DNA of 64,000 nucleotides, taken from NCBI RefSeq assembly GCF_050947875.1, contig NC_134572.1, positions 116,247,709 through 116,311,708 of the forward strand, given 5' to 3'. Source of the DNA: Dermacentor variabilis (lineage: Eukaryota > Arthropoda > Arachnida > Ixodida > Ixodidae). The translations under genes were made by a program, and so were the position numbers. Below are positions 9,997 to 20,645 of this stretch, piece by piece. Each line of letters starts with the position of its first letter. Position 1 is the stretch's first letter. Under the pieces are notes generated by a model. The model was given only the letters and a program-made list of their open reading frames with translations, was not told the DNA's origin and made no database searches.

Positions 9997-11416
9997 GTAA
10001 GTGCTTGAGCTTGTGGTGCTTCGAAAGTTCTGTGCCTTGGGGACCACAGGAACCACAGCTTCGCGCAGATGGTATGAATTAGCTTTATTCATGCTTCGCC
10101 GACCTTAATTGCACCTTGAAATTATGATCGAAGAATGAATGGGGCAACAATCGCGGTCGTACCGGCATTTGCGCGCATTCACGGCAGTAAATGTAAAAGC
10201 CAGAGCTGTTATTACGTGAGTTGCTTGCTAGTATTGTAGTTATATGTGCTCGTGATTGTATAGGTCTGCGACCTTGGCGGTTGCGATAGAATTGTCGACC
10301 ATTGCAGTAAAGTATGATGCAACCAAGGAGGCTGGAAAGCATCCGTATTGAATGAATGATTCGGTGTTTGCGCCCTCTGAACTTCCGTGAAATACTGTGT
10401 AGTTGACCAAAGCAGATAAATTATTGTTTGCGCATCACGTCCTTTCCAGCTGCTCCTTCATTCACCGAAGAATCTAGAGCGGGCAAGTATCCTAACGGTC
10501 CTGCTCGCCGCTCGTGCAGCAAACCGATAAGCGCCGCAGGAAACGGATTTGCATTTGCTCTGTTCGTGTCAACATTTTGCTTATCGTACCGTTTTCTGTA
10601 GTTTAAACCACGTAGCACTTTATGTTGATGATTTATGCATATGTCGTTGCTTTCATTTGTGTCGTTTAAAGCGTGCAATGTGTCCAGCATAGGATAACTT
10701 TAATTATCGTTTATTCATTTTAACATGTCACTTGGCGTATTTGTGATCTACTCAACAATATTTACCCGGCAATAAATACTGCATGCCTTACCAGCCTAAG
10801 CACCTAAAGAAAACACCCTAATACCCAACAAAAACGGAAAATAAGAAATATATCATTAAGCAGTTCACTTGACCTCTGCTCTCCTAGACATCAGTGTATT
10901 GGCTTTATATGGGCGTTGCTTCCGAAGTATCGGGCCGCTATCCGTTTCACAAGTGCTAGAAATCTAAGTTACAGAAATATATCCTTCATTACGTGGACAT
11001 ATTGGCATGTTTTGAGAGGAAGAGCGGCTGCAAAACTTGATAATTTAAGTCTTACAGGCATAATATTTTCTTTCTTGAGCGACAGCTCTGGGAGCATAAA
11101 AAAAATAATCGCATATTTCTTGCTGCTCCTGCTACAGCCAGACAAGCAAAGATGTTTGATAATGTCACAGTTTTTATTTTGCCTTAATTGCATAAATTGT
11201 TGGACACAGAGAACAAAATCTCAGATGTCACTCTAACTTGTCTGCTCATTGTGGTGTGGCAAACTTTATATAAACATCTAAGAAGCAAAAGTTCTTAGTG
11301 TCAGCAAACTCCTTTTCTTGTAAGCGCGTTGGACAAAGTTTAGAACAATAGAAATTATGAAGAGCCAAAAACTCAGTCGCTGTTGCCATGGTTTACTCTT
11401 TCAACAATTTGTTTTA
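9997..11416. other. HIG1 intron 1, no recognised feature
   Basis: Short frames on both strands (for example 10690-10421 minus and 10916-11236 plus) have no recognisable similarity and are regarded as chance. Confidence 0.45.
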
Positions 11417-11645
11417 ATGGCTTGTTGGTGGCGTAGTGGCTTCAGCGTTGCACTGCTAAGCACGGAGTTGTGGGATCAGATCCTCACCGCCTCAGCAAAA
11501 TGCAAAAATGCCTGTGTATCGTGCATTGGGTGCACATTAAATGACCCCAGGTGGTCAGAATTCATCCGGAGTCCCCATTACATTGTGCCTCATAATTGGA
11601 TGATGGTTTTGGCACTTAAAACCCATAACATTAATTTTTTTTTTT
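11417..11645 (+). mobile_element. Tick tRNA-derived SINE (Ruka-like), diverged
   Basis: The head GTGGCGTAGTGGCTTCAGCG and GGGATCAGATCC are decayed A and B boxes. The body has GTGCACATTAAATGACCCC, AGGTGGTCAGAATT, GTGCCTCATAAT and TTGGCACTTAAAACCC, as in the complete copy at 39274-39510. It ends in a T/A-rich tail. It is inserted in HIG1 intron 1, sense orientation. Confidence 0.8.
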
Positions 11646-12380
11646 AGTGGTTTGTTGCTGTGACCTTTGGTTGTGATTACCCTGTTGCTATGGTGACCTT
11701 GTGCCTAGCTTAGCGTGAAAGGCTGTTAACAGGGCCATAGATGGGATGTCTAGCTTCCTTTTGTCATGCATTTTCTTAGATTAACTGTTGCAGGTGGTAT
11801 ACTTTGTATGTTCTTTTAGCTCACTGTATTATGATCACATTGTTTACAAGATGAATACGCATGTCTGCTTCTGCTAAAATCACTTGGGGTCTCATTACCT
11901 TGGAGTTGCCTTGTGGTACCCCTTTCGGGATTACTTTCACCATGAGATTACTGCCTTTCTTTCTTCTTTTTTTTTTTTTTTTGCAGTAATGGAAATGTTA
12001 GATTAAAGAGGGTATGCTTACACTAGAACTCTTTAGTATTAATGCTTTTGCTTCAGGTATGTTACGAGTTTTGAAGAAACATTGGTACAGTCTTTGTGCA
12101 CATACTTGACACAACTACAGTGGTTATGTAGTACATGTATCTCATTTTGAGGCACAGCTCAGAGGTGGATGGATATCAATAGCTGAAAAAGCCTATGACA
12201 ACTACTGCTGTATTAAGGCTTCTTTATCTGCACAATTTTTATAAGGTTGACTTGTAGGTGTGGGTGATGCATAATAGCTCTTGCAACAGCCGAGTCATTC
12301 GATAGATATGCGACACCTTGCCTGAGACAGTTACTTGATGATACTATATTATGCGCATGCCAGTTATCCGCCTTCATTGG
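11646..12380. other. HIG1 intron 1, no gene; poly-T tract
   Basis: Unremarkable intron with a T-run near 11968-11982. Nothing coding is supported. Confidence 0.4.
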
Positions 12381-12382
12381 TA

Positions 12383-12570
12383 TTTATTTTTATTTTTATT
12401 TATTTATTTACAGGATACTGCCGGCCTTAGTCTTAAGCCTTGGGCAGGAGTGGACAGTGCGATATACAGATGAACAAAACAAAAACTAACAGCAAAAATC
12501 ATTACAAGAATTCAATACATTGCAATAGACATATTCCCTGATCCGCACAAGCCGTGCAGAGCATTCCAAC
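12383..12570 (-). repeat. (TTTA)n tract with probable LINE 3' tail, minus strand
   Basis: The TTTATTTATTTATTTACAGG tract at 12383-12415 is followed by GATACTGCCGGCCTTAGTCT and GGGCAGGAGTGG. On the minus strand this would be a LINE 3' end closing with a TAAA-repeat tail. I know this arrangement from arthropod CR1-like elements, but no coding part is present, so the assignment is tentative. Confidence 0.4.
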
Positions 12571-13384
12571 AAAAAAAAGCATTACAAAATTTTAATGCCA
12601 AGTAGGTAGAATTGCACCACTTCTGCCATAGCTTCCTGTATATTTACAATGCCTGTCCAGTTGCTCCGTTATGCACGGGAACCAGCAGTCCACTAAAGAA
12701 ATTCCAGATTTCCAGACATCTCATATGTGTTGTTGCTAGAGCACAGACAAAATTTGCCAGGTTTTGCTGCCACTCCATACTGACTTTCATTCCTTCTTGT
12801 CATATGCAATGAAAGCAAGCTATGTTGACCTTGACTGTGCTCCATAAACTGTGACTAACTATTGTAAAAGTGGTGCCCTGTAGGCAACCGTAGTTTGGCA
12901 TCACTGGGCAGATATTGCAAAAATACAGGAGGCTGCGTTTGAGGCTGCTAATGAGCAGACGTCGGGTACTCAAATCGGAAGGTCATTTACAGACTGCTTT
13001 TATAATGAGAAGGCGTGTGCAATGATGGCTCTTTAAAGACCTTGGTAAAATTTCAGTGCTGCACATATATGAGATCCTTGCTAACATACACCTAGCTTTA
13101 AAGAAACGAAATGGATATTTTCTGCATAAAAAAAACCATCCGTATGTTATTAGCGGTCATATGGAGAAGCTGCCAGATAATTTGCAATTATTGACCCTTT
13201 GTGTATACATTTTACTGCCACTGTTGCAATATTATATTTCAGAGCTCGTTTGAAGGACAGCAGTTTGTCGTTTGCAGCATTCCATCCTCTGTGCACTCTA
13301 AAAAAAGGCTTTGAAATTGTTAAAATGCCACTGTGGCATGTTACCTGGCATTTAACTAGTGCCAGTTTGAGTAGTCTGACCTTA
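12571..13384. other. HIG1 intron 1, no recognised feature
   Basis: Possible upstream remains of the following LINE cannot be confirmed in translation. Nothing else is supported. Confidence 0.4.
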
Positions 13385-14195
13385 AACCATACATACATCA
13401 CAAGCTCAAGAAGCACTGGCAGAAACAGTGGGATTCCAAGGTATCCAATAAGCTGCACTTGATCAAACCCAAGTTAGGGCATTGGATGTCAGATAAAACA
13501 ACACAATACAAGGAAGTGCTTCTTTGTTGATTAAGAATAGGTCACACCTTCGGCACCCACTCTCATCTACTGACTGGAAGTGACCCTCCCTCATGTACAA
13601 GGTGTGGTGACAGCCTTACAGTTCTCCATGTCCTCGTCCAGCACAGGGAAATAGAAAATCAGCGTAAAAAACACTTCCATTCTGCGTATCAGTGTATTCC
13701 ACTTCACCCAGCATTCTTTTTTAGTAATGAACCACTTTTTAACCTAGAAACAGTTTTTAGTTTTTTAGATGAAGTTAATATGTTAGAAATCATTTGGCCA
13801 CGTCGTGCGTAGCACAGACTCTCCTTTGAGGCTATAGCTACACGCATGTAACTCTTTACAGCATGTGCCTGTGAGCTCTTGTTTTACTTCAAGAGCCCTG
13901 TGAAGGCAGAAGTGCTTCTATGCATCCTGTTATTTATATCACCTTTTCATAACAAAACTGTTAGGCCCTCTTATCATGAGTCATTGTCATTATTTTGATA
14001 TTTGTACATTTTACGCACTTTACAGCGACCCGTTTTTAGGCCTCCTTACAGCCACACAACATCTACCTTTCCAGCTCAATTTGACCATTTCATCACTTAC
14101 ACAATTCATTACCATATGTCATGGCGCTCTTTGGCCATAGCTGGCCCTTGCGCCATTAAAAGCCATACATCATCATTCTGGTATCACTGTGGTCA
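13385..14195 (+). mobile_element. 5'-truncated I-like LINE, C-terminal end and 3' UTR
   Basis: In one frame, with a single TGA near 13529, the sequence gives KKHWQKQWDSKVSNKLH, IKPKLGHWMS, LRIGHTFGTHSHLLTGSDPP and the zinc-knuckle-like CTRCGDSLTVLHVLVQ, ending in a stop at about 13812. This is the region after the RNase H domain in I/LOA-type tick LINEs. A 3' UTR of about 380 bp ends near a short CATCATCAT tail at about 14175. Sense orientation in HIG1 intron 1. Confidence 0.75.
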
Positions 14196-14499
14196 TAACT
14201 AACAAATGAATTGGGCCTCTCATTTGCCCTTGTGCTTTCTTTTTTTTTTTTTTGCTCACTTCCAAGTTATGGCTGATTTAGCAAAACAGTGTCATTACAC
14301 TGCTGGGCCTGGTAGCTGTGATCATAAGCGAATACTTAATTTCCTAGTTGTCATAAAGCAAGGCTCACAGACGTTAACGCTGCCATTGGTTTTTTGCTCG
14401 CTGCTCACCTTGCTTCATTTTTATTATCTGCTGTTGTATCGGTAATTTACTTTGTTTTTCTTTTCTAACCTGTCGCGGCAGCTGAAGGCATTGTCATTG

Positions 14500-14652
14500 T
14501 GATGCTGGGTACGACATCGTGGGTTCGACTGCTTGTGTATCGTGCAATGAGTGCACATTAATGAACCCTAGCTTGTCAAAATTAATCCGGATAGTGCTAC
14601 AGTGTGCCTCATAATTTGTGGTTTCAGCACGGAAAACCCCAGAACTTGATTT
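14500..14652 (+). mobile_element. Truncated Ruka-like SINE just upstream of HIG1 exon 2
   Basis: It contains GTGGGTTCGACTGC (B-box end of the tRNA head), GTGCACATTAATGAACCCT, TGTGCCTCATAATTTG and GGAAAACCCC, the blocks of the family body. It ends about 24 bp before the acceptor of the HIG1 coding exon, so the SINE edge almost touches the pyrimidine tract used for splicing. Confidence 0.75.
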
Positions 14653-14676
14653 AACTTTTCTCTTTTTACGTTCCAG

Positions 14677-14803
14677 GCATTCATGACTGACAATGACAAA
14701 AAGATGGCGTCACAGCTGGCAACGGTTGATATGCCATACAAAGAAGAAACAGCGACCCAGAAATTCAGGCGAAAGGCCAGGGAGTCCCCCTTTATGATCA
14801 TTG
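14677..14803 (+). CDS. HIGD1: HIG1-domain mitochondrial protein, first coding exon
   Basis: The exon follows the acceptor TTTTTACGTTCCAG (ends 14676). The ATG at 14683 opens a frame that runs to the donor ATTG|GTAGGT at 14803/14804 and is completed by the exon at 29205. These 40 residues include the hydrophilic N-terminus (MTDNDKKMASQLATVDM) and KFRRKARESPFMII, which matches the K-L-I-x-K-A-K-E-x-P-F segment before the first membrane helix of HIGD1 proteins. A second ATG at codon 8 and a third at codon 17 could also start translation; the third would resemble the shorter N-terminus of vertebrate HIGD1A. Together the two exons give 108 residues, a normal length for this family. The preceding exon is non-coding, and the gene is divergent from canopy. 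Confidence 0.92.
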
Positions 14804-15111
14804 GTAGGTCTATGATTTCTTTAAAAAAAATCCATTTCAATTTGTGGAACCACCATCAGAGTGATTATACCTTATGTCTTGTAATTCTGTGGCGCTGTAA
14901 TACTAACGGCAACAAAACAGCAATGGGTTTCTCGTTTGATGCTATGACCTGATTTTTAACATAAACAGCTGAAAAGGGCCACGTGACGCTTACAGCTGAA
15001 AGGATGTTCCACATCCACTGCCAAGGTTTGTGAGTGGTGGCGCTGGCTAACAATCCCAGGGTTAGTTCTAGTAGTAACAGATAAATGCCCCAGAAAGTGG
15101 ATGGGAAGGCA
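14804..15111. other. Start of HIG1 intron 2, nothing recognised
   Basis: The donor GTAGGT at 14804 is followed by ordinary intronic sequence. Confidence 0.4.
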
Positions 15112-15345
15112 GCGCCACGGTAGCTCAATTGGTGGAGCATCACATGCGTAATGCGAAGACGTGGGATTGTTCCCCACCTGGCGGCAAGTTGTTTTTTCAT
15201 CCACCTTCGATTCCATTAATTTATAATTTCTTTATTTCAATTAGTAAGTACAAGTAATTTTCCTTGTGTTGTCCTTGGTGCCTTTGTTTGTTGGCTTCTT
15301 ATGATATGATTAATAAAAGTCGGGCCCCTCGGTTAACTTCCTTTC
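15112..15345 (+). mobile_element. Second tRNA-derived SINE family, nearly complete
   Basis: The tRNA-like head GCCACGGTAGCTCAATTGG (A box TAGCTCAATTGG) is followed by GGGATTGTTCCCCACC (B box with one change). The unrelated body then begins at CAAGTTGTTTTTTCATCC and ends near AATAAAAGTCGGGCCCCTCG. The body differs from that of the Ruka-like copies, so this is a separate SINE family. It lies in HIG1 intron 2. Confidence 0.75.
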
Positions 15346-15660
15346 GTCTCTTTCATTAAAAAGGGAGGTGAGAATATGTGTATACTGTTGCTTTGTTCCA
15401 ACTGCAAGTTTCCAACAATATAGCCTTTTGGTTTGCATCATTTAAAAACTACGGACATGGCAGTTGTGACGTCTTTCTTTTTAAGTGAAAATTCAGACCC
15501 TCTAAACTCGACAAAAGATTACTTCAAATGTCAAGGAATGCCCTAAATAATTTATTATACTACTTTGTTTTTATGAACCATTTTTTTACTTTGGTACCCA
15601 CTTGCAAATTATCTCTGCTAATGAAAATATCCTACCATTGCCTAAAGGCAACATTGTCTG
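15346..15660. other. HIG1 intron 2, 5' flank of the LINE
   Basis: No 5' UTR or promoter of the following LINE could be delimited; the element may be truncated in or just after this stretch. Confidence 0.35.
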
Positions 15661-15693
15661 TATTGTCGTTGTGGAGGAGGCCATGTCTGTGTC

Positions 15694-16815
15694 TTGACTG
15701 TGTTTGGTTACGTCCCTACCACAGCTACCGACAATCTGAATACCTTGAACAGGCAGAGCTTAACAGAGTACTTTGAGCGAATTGCGCCAGGCCAAGTCAA
15801 CGAGATCAGAATTAACGCACGGAGGAACATCCTTTCGGTGGACGTGAACAACAAGTCAATTCTGGATATGTTAAAGGCTGCCACACTACTAGGAAACATC
15901 CCAGTGCGCTCCTTCTTTGCGTATGGAAAAGGAACCTCGACTGGCATTATTTCTGACGTGGACAAAGAAATCGCAGACACTGACCTCCAGAGGCTTTTGA
16001 ATTCCACCGCACCAATAGTGCAGATTCACCGCTTCGGTCAATCCCGGTGTATTAAAATAGTCTGACTCTGAAACATTACCTGACTACGTAAAAGTAGGAT
16101 ACGTAAGACACCGTGTGCGCCCTTACGTGCCAAAACTGGTGCAGTGTCGGAAGTGCTTCAAAATAGGACACGTAAGCGCAGCTTGCAAGGGCGGCGTAAA
16201 ATGCCAACGGTGTGGAGGGGCCCATCAAAATGATAGCTGCGTTGCTACTGCCCTAAAATGTCCTAATTGCGCCGGTCCACATGAAGCGACATCAAAACAC
16301 TGCCAGAAAATCAAGGACGAAATGTCAGTGCTTCGAAAGATGGTGCGGGACAACTCCACTCACAGACAGGCTGCTACATGATACGCCGCCGCAGACGTCG
16401 ATCGCGACACAGACGACAGCACGACAAGAGTACTTCCCATACAGATGGACCATCGACCGCATGGCAAACTCCTCGCTTGCCAAGTTTGCTTCTGCGATCA
16501 AGATGCGGGCCCGATGTACCTTCTTCGGCAGCAGCACGTGGAACACATGCGCTGCATAAAATGACTCTTCCGCCGACCGACTCTGACATTGACTGGCCGT
16601 CGCTCCCACCGAAACAAACAGGCTTAAATGCGTCGGGTGATGTGTCTTCAAAGGTGGTTGAGAATGATAAGACAGAAAATGAAAATGTACGAAGTATGCT
16701 GAAACACCTGATAACTACGATGCGTTCACTTCTCTGCGGATTACAGACGCCGGTTGCTAAGACCGCGCTACATGTTCTAGATGCTTTGGAACCGCTCCTC
16801 GCGGCTCTACAATAA
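15694..16815 (+). pseudogene. LINE ORF1, gag-like RNA-binding protein, frameshifted
   Basis: Three frames must be joined. The first (to 16065) reads LNRQSLTEYFERIAPGQVNE and NIPVRSFFAYGKGTS, ending HRFGQSRCIKIV. The second (from about 16062) reads PDYVKVGYVRHRVRPYVPK and then three zinc knuckles, CRKCFKIGHVSAAC, CQRCGGAHQNDSC and CPNCAGPHEATSKHC, at about 16143-16306. The last (to the stop at 16815) reads DSDIDWPSLPPK and LKHLITTMRSLLCGLQTP. ORF1 proteins of this class coat the LINE RNA. The stop lies only a few bases before the ORF2 ATG at 16822. No methionine start is visible, so the N-terminus is probably lost. Confidence 0.8.
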
Positions 16816-16821
16816 GGCACC

Positions 16822-19800
16822 ATGGCGCTCTCTTTTGAAAACCAATTACGAAGATCTGCAATAATGCAGTGGAATGCCAGAGGCCTACGAGGCCGCCTCG
16901 CAGACTTTCGGCAATGGATGTTCAAATACCAGTTTCCCGTGGCTGTAATATGTGAACCAAACATGACGTCTTTACTACGTGTATCTGGATATGTGCCACT
17001 GTGGTCAAGGCATGATCACAATTTAAGCAAAGTGCTCATTTTTGTTCGTCGGAATTTAACGTGCCTTCGTAAAGACATTCCTGCACACGCTTCCAACGAG
17101 TACGTTTGCATAACGCTGAAGTACAAGCGGCGCACACTCTCAGTAATTGGCGGGTATATACCCCCAACATCGAGCATAGACTGTTCATATTTGCTGTCCA
17201 TACTGAAAGCTTGTCCGGGTCCCCACGTAGTCATCGGTGACTTTAATGCCCACCATCCCATGTGGGGCTCTGCTTCGACGAACGCCCGCGGTAGAGACTT
17301 GGCTGACTTCATGCTTAGTCAAGGCTTGATGGTGATCAATGATGGCTCACCGACATATCTTCGAGGCTCTTACTACAGCAGTTGTCTTGACATTGCGTTC
17401 GTTTCAAAAAGCCTGCTGTCTGCTACGCGATGGTGTACTGATCTCGACACCCATGTAAGTGACCATCTACCAACATATGTTCAGTTGAAATGGTTACATC
17501 CCCCAGCTCCGCACACTGTGCGTTCTATCGATTGGCCAACATTTCAACAATCTGTCACCACCGCATGTCAAGCCGTCCAAGCACCGTCCAATATTGAAGA
17601 TGTCATCGCGGCAACTTTACGTGACACAACAAAACACCTCAGCGCACCTTCACCTAGATCATCTATTGATGACCAGTACGAGCGACTTCGCGCGATACGG
17701 CGTCGAGCAGAACAGAAATACAGAAGGACCAAATCACCATTAGACGTCACTGCATCACGCCGGGCTCAGCGTCATGTCCTGCGCCACCTTGAGAAGCTTG
17801 ACAAACAACGCTGGAGATCATTCTGTGGCTCTCTGGATCCGAGAAAACCTCTCTCTAGAATTTGGCAAATTGTACGAAGCCTTCTCTCGCCTCCACAACA
17901 GCTTCACCCGTTCAGCGCTGTGGCCATACGGCAAGGCCGGCGTGAAGTTGAGGTCGCCGATGACTTTTGCAAATTACTCGTGAGCTCCTCGAACGATATA
18001 CCAACCCATTCACGACTGACTTTCCCGTCATCTAGTGATCACCGTCTGGACGCGCCTTTTACTATGCACGAGCTCGACGCTGCGATATCTTCTTCCCGCC
18101 GATCAACTTGTCCAGGACCAGACGGAATTACATACTCCGCGATTTGTCATCTTGGAGTAGAAGCTCGAGAAATTCTCCTGGCGCTCTACAATTCTACGTG
18201 GGACACAGCAACTGTGCCTAATCACTGGAAGTGCAGTCGTCTTGTGGCTTTGCTAAAACCTGGGAAATGCCCGCATGATCTCTCACATTATCGGCCAATA
18301 GCCTTGGCAAGCTGTGTCGGTAAAGTGATGGAGCGGATAGTACTGAGCAGACTGGAATGGCTACTCGAAAAAATGGTAGACTTCCTGATTTCATCAATGG
18401 ATTCAGAAGAGGCCGATCATCCATTGACAGTGTAATCGACCTAGTATCTTCTGTTCAACAGGAAAAGAGACGCCGTCGTCTGGTATGCGCAATATTTCTG
18501 GACATCAAAAGTGCCTACGACAACGTCTTCCACCATTCGATTCTTCAGGCGCTTGAGGATATTGGTGTTGGTGGCCGGATGTATGCATGGCTGCAGAGTT
18601 ACCTCAGTGGCCGCACCATTTTCATGTCCACCTCGGATGGCGAGACTGATAGACATGAAGTTCGCAGGGGTGTTCCGCAGGGTGGTGTCCTTAGCCCAGT
18701 ATTGTTCAATATGATACTGGTGGGCCTTGCAGACGAGCTACCTGAAACAGCGCGTATCAGTACGTACGCGGATGATATCTGTATTTGGTCATCCGGGGTC
18801 ACACGTCCACAAGTGCGTGCAAGGCTTCAACGTGCGGTTACCATAACGGCAAAGTACTTGCGCCGTAGAGGCCTGCAACTCTCAGCAACTAAGTGTGCAG
18901 TCATGGCATTTACGCGCAAATCGATGTCAAATTATCCAATCTTTGTCGACGGAACGGCGCTTCCTTTAGTCACCCACCACAGATTTCTTGGCGTGATAAT
19001 AGACCGCAGTTTTTCTTGGACCAAACATGTTACTGCGCTTAGGGCTAAACTGACTAACTTCATACACGTTCTTCGTGTAATATCAGGACTGAGATGGGGC
19101 GCCTCTGAGCGAAGTTTGCTCCAAGTGTACCAGGCACTTTTTGTGGGCTACATACGCTACAGCATGCCTGTGTTATCTAACATGGGGTCATCTTGTATAC
19201 GCACGCTGGAGAGCCTTCAGGCTCAAGCACTACGGATATGTCTTGGCTTGCCACGCTGCACGTCAACTAAGGGCACAATAGCGGAAGCACGGGCTTGTCC
19301 TATCGACATATACAGGTCTTGTGAACCTGTGCGAACCTATCTTCGCCTGCTAACCAGACACTCACACCATCCACTGTCAACGCTTCCAAGCATCAACCTT
19401 GACTGTGCTTTTTCTAAAGCTATTGCATGTCACGCAAGCATTGTACCTGCAAGATTCCAGGCAACCGACATCCCCGCGACACCTCCATGGACATTGCCAA
19501 GACCACTAGTGAGGCTTCAGATACCCGGAATTAGGAAGAAATCTCACGTTTCCTCCATTGGCTTGAAGCAGCTCACCCTGTCCCATATATTTACTTTATA
19601 TAGTGGGACTGTACAAGTATATACCGATGGTTCGGTCACGCCATCTGCCACAACGGCCGCATTTGTCATCCCACAACTTGGAATTACTCAACGATTTCGA
19701 TTAGACCACAAATCGACATCTACGGCTGCGGAACTTGCGGGAATACGGGAGGCTGTCCGTTTTATGAGAACGCAGACACCCCATAAATGGACAATATTGT

Positions 19801-20482
19801 GCGATGCCAAATCAGCGCTACAGGTGCTAAAATACTTTTTAAACAAAGAACCATACTATCTGCTCGTGCTGGAAATCGTCGAACTTTATCACAGTGCCGA
19901 GTTAAGTGGCCACGTGATCACCTTTCAATGGGTGCCTGGCCATTGTGGTGTTTTTGGTAATGAACTCGCTGACAGTGAGGCAAGATCGGCCTCCTCTTCC
20001 TCTGATGAAGTACGGATTGCCTACTCGCGACCTGACACCAACTCCATGATCAAGGCACTCATGCAGGACCTTACAAAGGCTTACAGAGCCCACTCTGATA
20101 ACGTTCACAGACGTCTACATATGATTGACCCAGACGGTAAATTCTGTTTGCCCCCGAAGCTTACACGGAGCAAAACATCATTGCTACACAGGATTCGGCT
20201 CGGCATTGCTTTCACCCGTCGCTACGCACACCTCATCGGCCAATCGAACAGCCCTCATTGTGTACACGCCAGATGCCCGAAACACTGCAACATGTACTGT
20301 GCGACTGCCCAGCATATATGCTGGAGCGAAGGACGTTAGACAGTTTCTTAGCCAGCGTTGGCAGGCAACTACTGTCGGAGGAAGCTATCCTCGGCCCATG
20401 GCCTGACACTGCAATTTCAATGCGTGCAACAAAAGTATTGTTGGAGTTTCTGCAGGACACCAAGCTCGACGAGCGGCTCTAG
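16822..20482 (+). pseudogene. LINE ORF2, endonuclease/reverse transcriptase/RNase H, frameshifted
   Basis: About 1,220 codons. An APE-like endonuclease comes first (MQWNARGLRGRLADFRQWM, GDFNAHHPMWGS, SDHLP; about 16860-17500). Next is reverse transcriptase (CPGPDGITYSAI, HYRPIALASCVGKVMERIV, GVPQGGVLSPVLFN, and catalytic YADD at 18765-18776). Then RNase H (YTDGS, AELAGI, CDAKSAL, GNELADSEA; about 19620-19980, all four acidic residues present) and a C-terminal LQHVLCDCPAYM segment. Two frameshifts separate three blocks. One is at the A6 run 18368-18373, where seven A's would restore the frame; the other is near 20258. Every catalytic motif is intact. The enzyme makes and inserts cDNA by target-primed reverse transcription. 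Confidence 0.9.
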
Positions 20483-20645
20483 CGAGGCAACTGTCTCATG
20501 TACATAAGCACTCACCACTTCTCTTATCATCATCATCCATTCCAATACTTTCACTCCCCTTCCCTCTTCCCCAGTGCAGAGTAGCAGACTAGAGCGCACT
20601 AGCTCAGGTCGACCTCTCTGTCTTTCCTATCAATAAATTCTATTC

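Larger units (their letters stand above)
15661..20645 (+). mobile_element. Nearly complete I-type non-LTR retrotransposon
   Basis: About 5 kb carrying, in order, a gag-like ORF1 with zinc knuckles, an ORF2 with endonuclease, reverse transcriptase and RNase H, a C-terminal cysteine/histidine segment, and a 3' UTR ending at AATAAATTCTATTC. The RNase H domain places it in the I supergroup (I/R1/LOA). A few frameshifts break both frames, but the domains are well preserved, which suggests fairly recent insertion. It sits in the sense direction in HIG1 intron 2. The 5' limit is uncertain because ORF1 lacks an obvious start. Confidence 0.9.

Noticed and set aside
16374..16964. 196-codon frame on the minus strand
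   Set aside because: It is antisense to the LINE ORF1/ORF2 junction and has no domain of its own.
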